Program-made: the position numbers and the translations under genes
The notes under the pieces: generated by a model
Seen by the model: the letters and a program-made list of their open reading frames with translations, nothing else
The model's database searches: none
Told to the model about the DNA's origin: nothing
Part shown: piece by piece, positions 38,672 through 50,590 of the stretch
How positions within the stretch are numbered: position 1 is the first letter of the stretch
Layout of the letters: each line of letters opens with the position of its first letter
Origin: Zhengitettix transpicula
Lineage: Eukaryota > Arthropoda > Insecta > Orthoptera > Tetrigidae
Assembly: GCA_037074705.1 (NCBI GenBank)
Contig: CM073591.1
Location: 131,757,032 to 131,821,031, forward strand
Direction: 5' to 3'
DNA length: 64,000 nt

Positions 38672-39345
38672 ATTACTAGCTGGGTTCCCGGCGTTTCCCC
38701 GGGATGTCGTATATCTATAACCCCAAATTTGACTCGAATCTCGGTTGTTTTTGTGTTAATTATATGAAACGCCTCTCTACCCCCACCCCTAAGGGTGCTC
38801 CCCTACCATACTGAAAGGGGTTGAAATTTTACAAACAACATCGGTAAAAATAATATCAACGTCACTGACCCCGACAAATATTTCTTCCAGGCAAATATCG
38901 ACCATGTTTCAAAAATTCCACCTCCGGCCGTGGGGGGTTAAATGGCCAATTGAATGTCATAATTAAACTCACTGACATCCATAACCCTGGATTTGACTCC
39001 AATCTCGGTTGTATTCGCGTTTTTTTTCTTGTAACGCCCTTCCACCCTCACCCCTAACGTTTCTCCTTTCCAATGCTGTAAGGGGTTGAAATTATACTAA
39101 TATCACATCTCGTTGACCCCCAAAAATATTTATTCGAATCAAATATCGGCTGTTTTAGCAGGTTTAATTATTTCCACCCCCGCTCCTGGGGGTGGTAGAC
39201 GCGTCTCACCCCGACAGTGTTTGTTTCCTGAACGTAAAGAACACGTGTACGAAATTTGGTGAATTTTGCTCCACCGGTCTAGATTTGTATAAGGAACATA
39301 CAAATATATATAAATACAAACAAACACTCTGCTTTATTTATTAGA
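38672..39345 (+). repeat. Retroposon 3' end with internal tandem duplication
   Basis: Starts GCTGGGTTCCCGGCGTTTCC, a well-known opening of abundant invertebrate retroposon tails. It contains two units of about 265 bp (ATAACCCCAAATTTGACTCG near 38717 and ATAACCCTGGATTTGACTCC near 38981) and ends with GAAATTTGGTGAATTTTGCT, CATACAAATATATATAAATA. Non-coding. Confidence 0.6.
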
Positions 39346-40547
39346 TCAGTGCCACAATGAAAATCGTCAGATGTTCAGAAACAACTGATTATTCATTAGT
39401 GAGATATTATATTATGTTGCTCGACTGTATTCTTAAGTTTCTTCAGTTAAGAATATTAAATATGTAGAGAAATAAAATTTATTAAGAAAATAAATCTAAC
39501 TAAATTAAAAATTGCCTATTAACATATTTGTATTTGTTTTTTGAAAAGGATCCTTCACATTATTTTTTTCAAGAGTATTGTTTTCAAAATTTGTAACACG
39601 TTTTGACACAAATACTTGTATAGAACTAAATAACTGAATTTAAGTTTGATTAATTTCAAAGTTTGCTCGGATCGATATTTGTCATTTATCTGACATAATT
39701 TTTTCATTGTTTAAATAAACATAGGCTCCTAACTCTCCCAATGTCATACGACTGACATTCGCTTGGCAAATACCGAAATACGGAAGACTAAACGGCCTTT
39801 ACGATGAATAACTAGGACAGCATTCTCTGTTTTCTTGGCCAACCTCTGAAGTCAGGTTTTCAAAATTACATTTGTGTCGATTGGTAGATCTTTTGTGACT
39901 CCTTTAATAATAGAACTTTTTTAAGTTTACCTACACATGGGGGGGGGAACAACATAATTGTTAATCTTTCAGAAGACCGTTGTGTCTAGACAGCCTAAAC
40001 GAAGTTACGTTGTTGAGTTGTATGGAAAAATTAATTACCCGCGACCATGTTTTGTGGTTAAAAGTTTACTAACAATCGCAGCCACTATAAAAATTAATAT
40101 AACTACATTTAGCCATCAGAGGTAACGTACAATTGTTCAGAGTTCATTGTCCTACTCGGTATTATTGCTACATCGTCACGCCCACTCGAGAGATTTTTAA
40201 TATTATTTTATAATCATTATTCATTACATGTACTACCATTCACAGGAAAGTGGTAATACAATATTACTAATAAAATGATATCTAGAAAGTGCTTCAGTAT
40301 TTGAAGTTCGACCGTCCAATTTTTACTAAAAGTCAAAAATAAACGTCAATGTGTAAACATAAAAACAGATCATTAGTGGACATGTCCAAATAAAGTTTAA
40401 TCCGAATCAGTCAATCTCTCTGCACGCGACGTTCTTAAGAATTAAAAAAATTCTGAAGTACGATTATGAGAATTTTGTTTATTGATCTAAAATGATTTTA
40501 CGAAAGTCAGTCGCCTTAGGCAAGAATTAATTTTTTTTAATATTATA
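39346..40547. other. AT-rich, nothing assigned
   Basis: No coding signal left of the mariner insertion. Confidence 0.5.
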
Positions 40548-41822
40548 CGAGGGTGAATCAAATATAAACAAGACTTATTTTTTAAATATTTATTTTGATT
40601 TTAAACGCACAAACAATCATAGTTTATTTTTCTACATAATCTCCTGATTTATAAACACATTTTTCCCAGCTTATCGGTAATTTTTTAATTCCTTCCACGT
40701 AAAAAGAGTCAGGTCGTGTTTGTAGCCAATTGCGCACATATGCTTTAGCCTCATTATCGCTGTGGAATTTTTGCCCTCCCAAAGCTTCCTTGAGAGGACC
40801 AAAGACATGGAAGTCGCAGGGAGACAGGTCTGGACTGTATGGAGGGTGTTCCAGTGTCTCCCAACCCAGTTGTTCCAATTTTTGTACGGTCAGGGCTGCT
40901 GTATGTGTGCGAGCATTGTCATGGAGGAGAATCACTTTTCTCATCGGAAGGTCTCGTCTTTTGCGGCGATATGCAAGTCTGACTTCAGTCAAAATTTGGC
41001 AGTAGTATGCCGCATTAATTGTTCTGCGCTCATGCAAAAAATCAAGGTGCAGCAGGCCACGCTGGTCAAAAAAAAACGGTAGCCAAAACCTTGCCAGCCG
41101 ATAATCGTGAATTGGCTTTCACTGGTCCGGTTTCTCCTTTCTTCCTCCACTCCATACTCGCTTGTTTCGTCTCAGGAGTGTAGTGATGCACCCACGTTTC
41201 ATCACAGGTGACAATGTGAGAAAGAAATGGGTCTCCTTCCCGAAATCGTGCAAGAAGACGCTCACACACTTGAAAACGATTCAGTTTCTGGTCAACTGTG
41301 AGAAGGTCCTTGCGATACCCTAGCACCTCTGAGAGTATAGAGTAAGTGCTCCCATAACTTATTCCAACCTCAATTGCAATATCCGAAGTTGTTAGACGCC
41401 TATCACCTTCAACAAGTTGACGAACACTGTCGATGTTGCCCGCTGTAATGCTGGTGCGGGGTCTGCGGTCATGGCTCTCATTTTCAACACGTTCACGGCC
41501 CTCCACGAACTGTTTATGCCAAGCAAACACTCTAGCTCGCGACAGCGTCTCTTCCCCGAACTGTGCAGTTAATCTTCTCAAGATTTCGGCCGGTTTTACA
41601 CCTTCTGCAGCTAAAAACTTGATAACAATACGTTGCGCAATAGAGGGAGGTACCTCCTGCTCGGACATCGTAACGATGGACACTGAGCGAGTCTATGATG
41701 ATGAGTCACGTGCTTCCCCCACTCCTGACAAACCAACCTAACAGCCAATAACAGCGGAACGTTCTTCCATCACTATTGCGCGCGCAGGTCCAAAAGTCTC
41801 GTTTATATTTGATTCACCCTCG
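40548..41822 (-). mobile_element. mariner element with both inverted repeats
   Basis: A 1,275-bp element bounded by TA target duplications (40546-40547 and 41823-41824). Its terminal repeats begin CGAGGGTGAATCAAATATAA and match at about 26 of 27 positions. The near identity of the two ends and the single frameshift inside suggest a fairly recent insertion. Confidence 0.93.
40624..41683 (-). pseudogene. mariner transposase, frameshifted
   Basis: The frame runs in two pieces: 41683-41066 (N-terminal DNA-binding HTH region, then CDETWVHHY with the first catalytic Asp) and 41037-40624 (HDNARTH with the second Asp, then PYSPDLSPCD with the third). The second and third Asp are 34 residues apart, the DD34D signature of mariner. 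The break is a run of nine A (41068-41076); one base fewer would keep frame, so a sequencing error in the homopolymer is possible. The linker after GYRK lacks the usual WVPHEL-type motif and passes directly to LLTVDQKLN, an in-frame loss that would probably impair activity even without the frameshift. Confidence 0.9.
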
Positions 41823-41884
41823 TATTTATCAGCAATCAGATACATTTTAATCTATAAGCTAATGTGGTAGCTTTGACATGTTAT

Positions 41885-42630
41885 TTACATATCATACATT
41901 ATGGCATGATGAGATCCCCTCCAGCGAAGAGAACTTCTAAATCTTGTCTAGAGATGTGCTGGCAATTTTCTTTTCAGTCTTCTTGTTTTATCATTTTCTA
42001 GTAGTGGTTGTAATAATGGGTTTGAATGTGATTTGAGCTTTATGTGGTGACTAACACTCTTTTGACGGGCAGTTTCCATAACAGTTGGTATTTTTAAGTC
42101 ATTGTGTATTTGTTCATTTGTTATGTACCAGGGGGCGTTAACGATGGCTCTTAATATTTTAGACTGGCATCTTTGTATTATTGCAGTATTTGACTTACTG
42201 GCACATCCCCATAATTCTATCCCGTAGGTCGATATTGGTATAATTATGATTTTATATAGTAGTAGTTTATTTTCTAATGAGAGGTGTGACTTGCGTCCTA
42301 GTAACCAGTACATTTCTTTTTGTTTAATATCCATTTGTTTTCTTTTCTTGGTTATGTGGATTTTCCAGTTGAGTTTGCTGTCGAGATGTAAACCCAAGTA
42401 TTTGACAGAGGGTGGGTGATTTAGGTATCTCTGTATTGTTTATAAAGATCGGTGGGCAGTGTTTTTTACATAATGTGAACGTCACATGAGACGACTTTTT
42501 TCATTTATTTTTATTCTCTATTTCTGAAGCCATACTTGAAGGAAGTTCATATGTTTTTGAATGAGTGATGAAGCCTGGTTTATATCCGAATGTGAGGTTA
42601 GGATCACAGTATCATCAGGCAAGAATTAAT
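41885..42630 (-). mobile_element. jockey-like LINE, C-terminal RT fragment
   Basis: The open part 42397-41948 encodes the RT connection/thumb tail typical of jockey-clade LINEs (KYLGLHLDSKLNWK, YGIELWG, IQRCQSKILRAI). Upstream, 42627-42545 reads LPDDTVILTSHSDINQASSL, the degenerate YADD block, interrupted by stops and a shift before 42400. It is 5'-truncated and dead. Its start lies about 60 bases beyond the mariner right end. Confidence 0.8.
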
Positions 42631-43789
42631 GAATGAATTTGGTTGGTCTGCGTGTAATATTACAACGATTTACAAGAACTTTAAAAGTTTTCGTATTTTT
42701 ACAAGACTACCCTTAAACTTTTCACGGTCTATTGAGATTTCTATTGTTGAACTTTATAATCATTAGTGAATGGCACCAGAACGTAGAGAATTTGTATTGT
42801 TTTCGTTTCAGGATGACATCAAGCTGTCACAATAAATTTGAACAATTTCCGTCATAATGATTCTTATTTATTTATATTTTCTTCAATCGCTTTCTTTCTC
42901 CATCGTTCCGTTTCTTGTGAACGGTTACAAGTGGAGGGATAACAGTGACGCATAGACATCTTTTAACATTGGCGAAGAAGAATAAGCACTTAATAAAATC
43001 CGTAGTCAATGACAATTTTCTTTATTATTTTATACTAACAGTTTTTTATTTTAGCTCATGATTATGTATGGGGAACTATTCAAAATAGTAATTTCATTAG
43101 TGGCTATATCGATATTCGATAATGCTTAGTATTCTAATACACAAGTCAAATTTTACTCTTATCGATTAATCATTTCGCCTTTCAATTTTAATTTAGTTAA
43201 ATAACTCGAATTTTTTTTTGCTGTTTTCTGCTACTATTGTGTCACAATAAATTGTTGGGATTGTAGGCTCTGATGGTGCAGCTTTAATATCGGCTGCTGG
43301 GAAGCTCCCAGCTCTTCATTACGTAAACGAAGAAGACTGTGGGAAGCTTCCCCATAGGTGTACAGTCAATTGTTTACGGCAGCAGTCTCCACAAATGGGT
43401 CAAGTTCGTATCTGCTGTAGACTAAATGTATCTACCGAACTGAGATGAGAGCCGAATGTCAACTCTGGACGAATTAAAATTGCCTTAATACACATGATTT
43501 TGAATTAGTTGGCTAACAGCAAACAGCGATTTTCTGAAACTACGATGTCCTTCAGGAAAGTACCAAGCCTTTAAAAACATCAAAAATATTATTCAAAATA
43601 CCCTCTCGCCCTTTCTCCGTTTTCCAAATAAAGTTGTCGATATAAAGCCAAAGCACAAACCTTTGAAAGAGGCCGGCAATATTATGGGACTGATATTGGG
43701 GACAAAAGATAACGTTAAAATGAAAAAAATTACGTCTGATTGAAAATAATGAATAATAAAGATAGCCAATACAGACAAAAAAGGTAATA

Positions 43790-43985
43790 TAAATACCACA
43801 CACCGTTTCTGGGATCCTTGTGCCTTTCGTCAGGTGCTGAGAAGAGCCTAGAGAAACACAACTTCACTGGTCAGTTGACAACACTCAAAAGCTTGTGTTG
43901 ACAACTGACCAGTGCTGTTGTGTTTCTCTAGGCTCTTCTTAGCACCTGACAAAATGAACCAGGATCCCGGAAACGTTAAAAGATA
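43790..43985. repeat. Foldback element with hammerhead-like motifs
   Basis: A long inverted repeat: the inner arms 43865-43884 and 43895-43914 are perfect over 20 bases around a ten-base loop, and the outer arms continue with mismatches to about 43803 and 43977. Each arm includes the Penelope-end motif (CTGACGA/GAAACG on the minus strand at 43833-43804, and a decayed copy on the plus strand at 43946-43975). Confidence 0.7.
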
Positions 43986-46265
43986 ACGTTGTTTCTAGAA
44001 ATGTGATGGTAATTGAAGCATTTGTTTTCCAATTTAAGAATTATGAGTGCACGGCACATTTCAAACAACAGTGATCTTTTGTAGTCTAATTGCACAATAC
44101 AATAATTTAATTTGAAATATTTTAAAAGATATAAATCACTTTTTTCAAAATAGGTTGTAAACCAGCTTTCAAGTTCTAAATTGTATACATAGGCCTGAGT
44201 TACGATAAGTTTGAATCAAACTTTATTTCTTCCAGACTACTTGTCCATATACAGCAATAGATTTAAGGAAGTTATTATTTTTATTTTATATTAAGTTTAT
44301 AAAGACAAATGCAAAAGTCATAGGACTTTTAATGATATGAAAAGCATGAATCAATATAAACCAGAATTAGTGGCAACAGAACAATAAAGATATTATGAAC
44401 CCTAAAAGTGACTATGTTGAATCATTTGCTACTGACAATTTATCGAGTTTCAAGTAAGTGTATCAGAAAAACGGTCACGTTGGCAATATTGCTTAAAATT
44501 ACTTCTCTTTAAAAACATCATTTTTTAAAACACAAATGTCGGATACATATTATATAAGTCGTGTAATTTTCATTATGTCCCGTTTTTATGTACAGAAGAA
44601 ATGGTATTTCCTGAAGGGCACTTTACATTGTTGTAAACCATTTTACGTTTGTTACTTTACTATTTTTGTCTTTATATGTAATTAAGTATTCCCAGCTTTA
44701 TGTCATATTGTACTGAAAATGCATTAGTTCAGCAACTCACATCTTATTGGCCTGTGTCAAACCAAAGATCTCTCAAACAATTAAGTAACCAAACTAAGAT
44801 ATCATCTGAAAAGTATTTTATATCCAATATTATGGATTATCTTGTATACTTGGCCTTAGACTATTAAAGCTTCCGTAATAACACATAGGTTACAATTATT
44901 GGCCAAGAGTATACATAAAATAAACTGGGAGATTACTGGCACCCGTAATATGATACAAAAGTAAGGCTGCTGAAATAAAAAAAACAGGCATTAGCAAGGT
45001 AGGGAGGATAACCAGCGCATTCTCCTAGCGGACTTCAGAACTACTGTATATCTTTATTTTGACATTTGAATTCTGCGCTTAAAATTCTGTGTTGAAAGTC
45101 CCGCACATATTCTCTATGTTGTTAGCCTTTGTTTATTGTGATGTCAGGCTGGACTATTTAACACAGAAATAGCATAAGATTGAAATTTCCATTTCACAGA
45201 GAGACACAAATTATCTAATTAATAGATATCTAACATAGGCGTTTTATATTTTCAAAATGAATACAATAGTGACACTTGAATAATACTTAATTATAAAAAA
45301 CACTTAATATTTTTCTCATATTCTATGGAGTAAAATAAGAAAAAATTAGAATTTTTCCCCCAGTCTCCTCATTATTGTTGTTCAATGAATAACGTAAAAA
45401 ATTTCAATGCTAATAACAACATTCTGGCCAGGCTTTTATGCTACTTTTGGTATTCCCACTACTAATAATTAATTAAATTACACTCGATCTATGACGATGA
45501 GCATTGCCATTTACGGGGATTGATGACCATATATCGCTTTACCAGTCCAATATTCGGTAAAGGTGTAAATTATCTCACACGCCTCATTTCTTAGCCACAA
45601 CTATAGAGGAATTAATAATTTCTACATTGCCCTGTAAATATGAGAAAACAATTATTAATATCCATGTACGTTGAATGCTTAAACTAAATGTATTAAACTT
45701 TGTTTTTCTATCGACTATATCCCAGGTTTCTTTAAATCATTCAGTCAAGTGTTGAGTTTTGCTGATGTTATTAATATAAAATACTTATGCAAACTTTGTA
45801 ATTAATATTACAATAGGATATTTCACATAGTATTTGCTCTTCATGTAAAGAATATATATTGAACTTAATCTACTCCTTATTTGTATGTTGCCATCTTCTG
45901 CAATAATGTAGGTAAACACAATGATATTTGCATGCAGTTTTAGTACCTCTTTAAATATGTTCAAGGAGAAATTGAGTAATTCAATATTATTGAGAAAAAT
46001 TAAACACAAGGATGAAAAAAGTTTGTTGATCTGTAATTTACACCAATTTTAAAAAATTAGGAAAGTAAATGTGAAAGACAGTTACTGTTATTCTTTGATG
46101 TGTCTAGGTTTGTACATTTAATGGGCTCCATTTGGTTTCATTCATAATTGAGAATGTACTTATTTTGTCACAACCAATTACTTTGCCTCCTACTTCTCCC
46201 ACACAAAATATTGTCATTAAATACTAATAACATGGATTAATGAAGTGAACTTGACACACATTTAA
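43986..46265. other. AT-rich, nothing assigned
   Basis: No frame of note. It may contain the distal part of the Raf transcription unit, but I see no boundary. Confidence 0.4.
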
Positions 46266-48718
46266 AAATATGATTTATTGAAGTAATTTACAAAATCTTT
46301 TTTTTCTCTCCTCCTTTAATGAGTTAATTCAATTTCAGAATCTCCTTCTCATACAGTAAATTAATACAGATTGTCTATTGATACAAAATATATTTGTACT
46401 GCTTGTTTCAAAGAACTTACAATATAAATGAATATATTGCAATATAATTTGAGTATACATGCAGGAATACGCATTACACAATTATATAAAATTTTGATTA
46501 CACAAAATTATAATCAAGAAACTATGATTCTTAATGACATTTCACGAAACAGAAATCTGAAAACATATTTATCTCTATCTAAATAACAAAATACTTCTCA
46601 TTTAAAAAGAAACCTCAAATTTAGGTGTTTCATTTAAAACAATTCCATGAATGTGTTAAAAACAAGAACAAAATTGTTTTGATTTTATTGAATTAATAAA
46701 TTAAACTGATTATACTCTACCAGAATTTATGCATTAGATGTGCACTTTCAGAATCATAGATATATTTATCTACTTTTATTACAATTATAAATAGCCAAAT
46801 TTTTTAGATTTATGAACAAGGAACATAAAATTCACTGTTTCATCCTCAGTCTAGGACTTCATCAGCTGGAAATCAAGTCTGTTACTGAATTTTGAAGTAT
46901 AGCAGTTGTACTAAAAGAACATTTACATATATTCTATATAATACTTCTGCTTAAAATATATCGTGCCACCCTGAAAGATGTAATCAATTTGTGAGATACT
47001 ACAGTCCCATTTAAAAGACCTAAATTCCATCTGGATAACTGTGCATACAATGATTATGATGCTGATGCCAGAGGAGAAACAGTCCAACAGAATGTTGAGG
47101 ACAAAAAATTGTGAATTTTATGATTCTTGTTAATAATAATAAGAAAGCAAAAAACAGAAAAAAGAAGTGATAATATAAATACCACATAACATTTCTGGAA
47201 GCCTTGTTCCTTTCTTCAGGTGCAGTAAAACTGCAAGAGCCTAGAGTGAGACAGTTGCATAAGTCAGTTGAAAAACTGCAAATCTGCATTTAAAGAGAGG
47301 AACAATGCTTCCAGAAATGTAGTGGTATTTATAGTATCACTTCTTTTGTCTATATTTGGCTATCTTTCTTATTATTAATCTTCAATTGGATGTAAATTTT
47401 TCATTTCTTGTTAATCATTAAAACTGACAAATTTGCCTGTGTTTATACATTTTCCACTTACAGAATATTTTATTTTAAAATCACCTATAACATATTGTCT
47501 GTTTACTGAAAGAAATTTTTATAAACAATTCAACCTATACTTCTGAATACATATTCCTTTCACACTCCTATTGTAGTTGCACAAAAATAAAAAAATACAT
47601 AAGTGCAAATAAATAATTTATGTTGTTCTTAGGAGGCAGTGTGGCAATATAAACACTGAAAATCAAAATTAAATAAATATTTCTTAAAAATGAATCTAAT
47701 TACAAAATCATCAGATCTCAACATTATGAAAGTTAATATGTTTTAAAACAATGAAATGCTCATAATTTAAACATGACCAATGTACACAAACATTTTTGTA
47801 GTTGTAATGTTCAGCTTTTCCAAAAAGATGGAAAATGATTTTTTTATATTAATATCAGTATAGTAAATGTAAAACATCAAAAGTGATCAAGTTGAATACA
47901 CATCTTATATCAAAGGAAATATTATTTCTCTTTTCCAACACACTACTATATCACAACATTCCATATACCTTTGAATACCAAATTTGTAATGATGAAACAT
48001 TTATCTATTCTGAAATATGATAAACATACTACAAGTTACTTATTCAAATATGACTAGATGTATAATTGATCCCTATATTACACAGGCTTCATTACAATGT
48101 TTTTTCTTCATCATTCTATGAACAATAATGCATATATGTTACTAAGTGTATAAACTGATATCTAATACAGCATTTATTAACATTCACTCAGATAACACAT
48201 TTTTAGGTTAAATGAGATTCACAGAATGTGACATACTATTGGTTCTTAAATTTTAGTACAAAAATTATTGTTCAGAATGTATGATAAAATATCACCTTAT
48301 CAGCAAATAGACTGAAGAGACCTGAAATACTGACAAAAGTGTAGCAGAGAATGAGCAATTTTGTGATACACATTTATTAAGAGACTACTGATTATATTAG
48401 TTTTTCATAAGAAGACAATTTAGCATGAAAACATTTAATATACCATGATAAATGCATAAGTACATATTTGTACAATTTGGTAGAAATTGCACATAATTTC
48501 ACTGCCCATATGTTTTTTTTCCAATACTACACACACAAATATATTTTTGTAATTAACACAATATTTTTACTTTTAAAAGTAATTACTATTCAATGCATTA
48601 TTCTGTTGATTGAGGATGAAATACTAATTGAATATTGAATTCAATACTATTCAAATGTCAATATCCACAATTAAATGCACTTCTTGTGTAAGACATGGTA
48701 AGAAAAAGTAAGATACAA
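46266..48718 (-). promoter_or_regulatory. Region 3' of Raf, possible long 3' UTR
   Basis: CpG-poor, AT-rich DNA of fairly even texture with several AATAAA signals on the minus strand, including one at about 46271-46276. One foldback element is inserted at 47165-47345. No long A-run marking a retrocopy tail is evident. The extent of the transcript is an inference. Confidence 0.3.
47165..47345. repeat. Foldback element of the same type
   Basis: Outer ends are GTGATAATATAAATACCAC and its near-complement GTGGTATTTATAGTATCAC. Inside, the minus strand carries CTGAAGA...GAAATG (47218-47191) and the right arm has the matching GCTTCCAGAAATG. It sits about 1.4 kb downstream of the Raf stop, possibly within Raf's 3' UTR. 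Confidence 0.6.
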
Positions 48719-50590
48719 TCATATTCCAATTCCATATCCAAATTCATCAAAATGTGAACAAATTGGAGTCTTTGGAGAAGTACACATATAAAGAAATTCA
48801 TCAGATTGAAAATAAGAATGATTTAAAGTAGGTTCAGAAGCAGATCGGAGTATTTTTGGTAGTGATTGCAGAGAACTTTCTAATGATGCAAGAACATGTC
48901 GGAAAAGTGGGCGATCCTCTCTGTTAAATTTTAAACAATCTTCTGTTAATCGTTGGAGAATCTTAGGAGTTTCAGACCTTATATGAGTAAGATCTGGTCT
49001 TAGAAACCCTCGGCCAACCATAAATAATATCTGATCTTTGTTATTTACATGAGAATATGGTAACTGGCCAGATAATAATTCATATAACACAATGCCAAAT
49101 GCATAAACATCTGACTGAAAACTATAAGGGTTGTCTTCTTGCATTCTTATAACTTCAGGAGCCATCCATAAAACAGAACCAGATGGTTGTTGAAAGTGTT
49201 GAGATCCTGACCACCTTGACTTCACTGTTGCAAGACCAAAGTCTCCGATTTTGACAGTAAGATCGTCATGTAAAAATATGTTGTTGCTTTTCAAATCTCT
49301 GTGTATAATATTTTTAGCATGAAGATAATCCATACCTTGTGCAGTCTGTCTTCCTATTTCTATAAGTGTAATAAGTTCAAATTTAGTTTCAATAACATGT
49401 AAATGCTTATACAAACTAGAACCTTCACACCATTGAGTAATTATTGCTAACTGGGGCTTGCTCACACAACCCATGAACAACAAAATATTGACATGTCTTG
49501 TTCTTTTCAAAACTGATACTTCATTTTTAAAGGCCTGTAATTCTGAAGGTGATGGATTTTTTACATTAAGTGTTTTGACAGCAACAGGCCCATGCCAGTG
49601 CCCTTTGAAAACCGTACCAAAAGAACCAGAACCTATACGACTACCAACCAGAATTTCACAAGCTGGTATCTCCCAATCTTCAATAGATTCTCTAGAAGGG
49701 CATAATTTATTAGCACTTTCATCAGCACTGCGAGCTCTTGGTCTCCTTAGTTTAAGTGTGTTCGTTGGTGATGCTTGTGCACTCTGACTATGAGAAGTTT
49801 TGACAGCACTGCAGACACTGCATTCTGCAGTCCTACACTCACAATGTGCCCGGTTAGTAGAATTTGAGCTAATACTGGGATGAGAAGAATCCTTTGGAAA
49901 TATATTATCACCACCAAGATGGGTTAAACTGTAGCATACATTAGGGGCAGAACTTGACCGTTCCCTATTGTTAAAAGGTTTTGACTGCTGACACTGTTCT
50001 GTTTCATTTTGCGATCCACTGTTTGAATTAGAAAATGCTGACGAGGTTTGTAAAATACCTGCTGATGTAACTAAATTTTGAGCTAATAACATTTGATAAT
50101 AAGTTTCTTGCAGCCTACCTTGTTGACAGAGAACCGGTACACTCGATGCACACCTTTGATGAAAGCGATAACCACAAGTTCGACAGTAAAATCCGTGAAT
50201 GAGAATGCCGTGACAACACTCACAATATGTAATAGCAAAAAATGTTTTCCTGCCAAAGTTATGAGATATACTAGTTGTTATTGCGAACTTATCCAGTATT
50301 TCGACACTAATTTCTTCTCCTTCTACAGAAGATACATCCATATCCCATTGTAATAAAACATTTCCCTGACACTTGTAGACAACACACATTTCAGGGGTTA
50401 ACTTTCGAAGGCCCAAAGGTTTCTTTAAAGCTTCTCTAAGTGTTTGACCTGGTTTCACCTGTACACTAGTTCTTTGTTGATTAGGAAGGTGAGCCCTCAA
50501 AACTGATTTCAGAGGAGAATTTGGAGTGTTCTTTGAAATGCTGTCATTACAGTTGTTTCCATTACCTTGTTTAACGGTTCTTTCACTCAT
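48719..50590 (-). CDS. Raf: Raf serine/threonine kinase, single uninterrupted exon
   Basis: A complete 623-residue reading frame encodes a Raf kinase, which couples Ras-GTP to MEK in the MAPK cascade. Seen: a Ras-binding domain at about residues 38-101, containing [12 protein letters not shown] as I recall it in fly Raf. The C1 zinc finger has its full ligand set (H110, C123, C126, C136, C139, H144, C147, C155). A 14-3-3 site of the RSSSAP type lies at 211-216. The kinase domain (about 311-572) has the glycine loop at 320-325, K339, E357, H430-R431-D432, DFG at 450-452, activation-segment T455 and S458, APE at 477-479, and the dimer-interface arginine R365. A second 14-3-3 site, RSASEP, is at 582-587. 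All catalytic residues are present and there is no stop or frameshift. Insect Raf genes normally have introns, so an intronless frame suggests a retrocopy. Whether it is the only Raf in the genome cannot be seen here. The ATG was chosen because the RBD follows at the usual distance. Confidence 0.95.
   Translation of the reverse strand: MSERTVKQGNGNNCNDSISKNTPNSPLKSVLRAHLPNQQRTSVQVKPGQTLREALKKPLGLRKLTPEMCVVYKCQGNVLLQWDMDVSSVEGEEISVEILDKFAITTSISHNFGRKTFFAITYCECCHGILIHGFYCRTCGYRFHQRCASSVPVLCQQGRLQETYYQMLLAQNLVTSAGILQTSSAFSNSNSGSQNETEQCQQSKPFNNRERSSSAPNVCYSLTHLGGDNIFPKDSSHPSISSNSTNRAHCECRTAECSVCSAVKTSHSQSAQASPTNTLKLRRPRARSADESANKLCPSRESIEDWEIPACEILVGSRIGSGSFGTVFKGHWHGPVAVKTLNVKNPSPSELQAFKNEVSVLKRTRHVNILLFMGCVSKPQLAIITQWCEGSSLYKHLHVIETKFELITLIEIGRQTAQGMDYLHAKNIIHRDLKSNNIFLHDDLTVKIGDFGLATVKSRWSGSQHFQQPSGSVLWMAPEVIRMQEDNPYSFQSDVYAFGIVLYELLSGQLPYSHVNNKDQILFMVGRGFLRPDLTHIRSETPKILQRLTEDCLKFNREDRPLFRHVLASLESSLQSLPKILRSASEPTLNHSYFQSDEFLYMCTSPKTPICSHFDEFGYGIGI

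Noticed and set aside
41433..41741. 102-codon plus-strand frame in mariner
   Set aside because: Antisense shadow of the transposase.
49458..50353. Plus-strand frames opposite Raf (109 and 86 codons)
   Set aside because: Antisense shadows of the Raf coding sequence.
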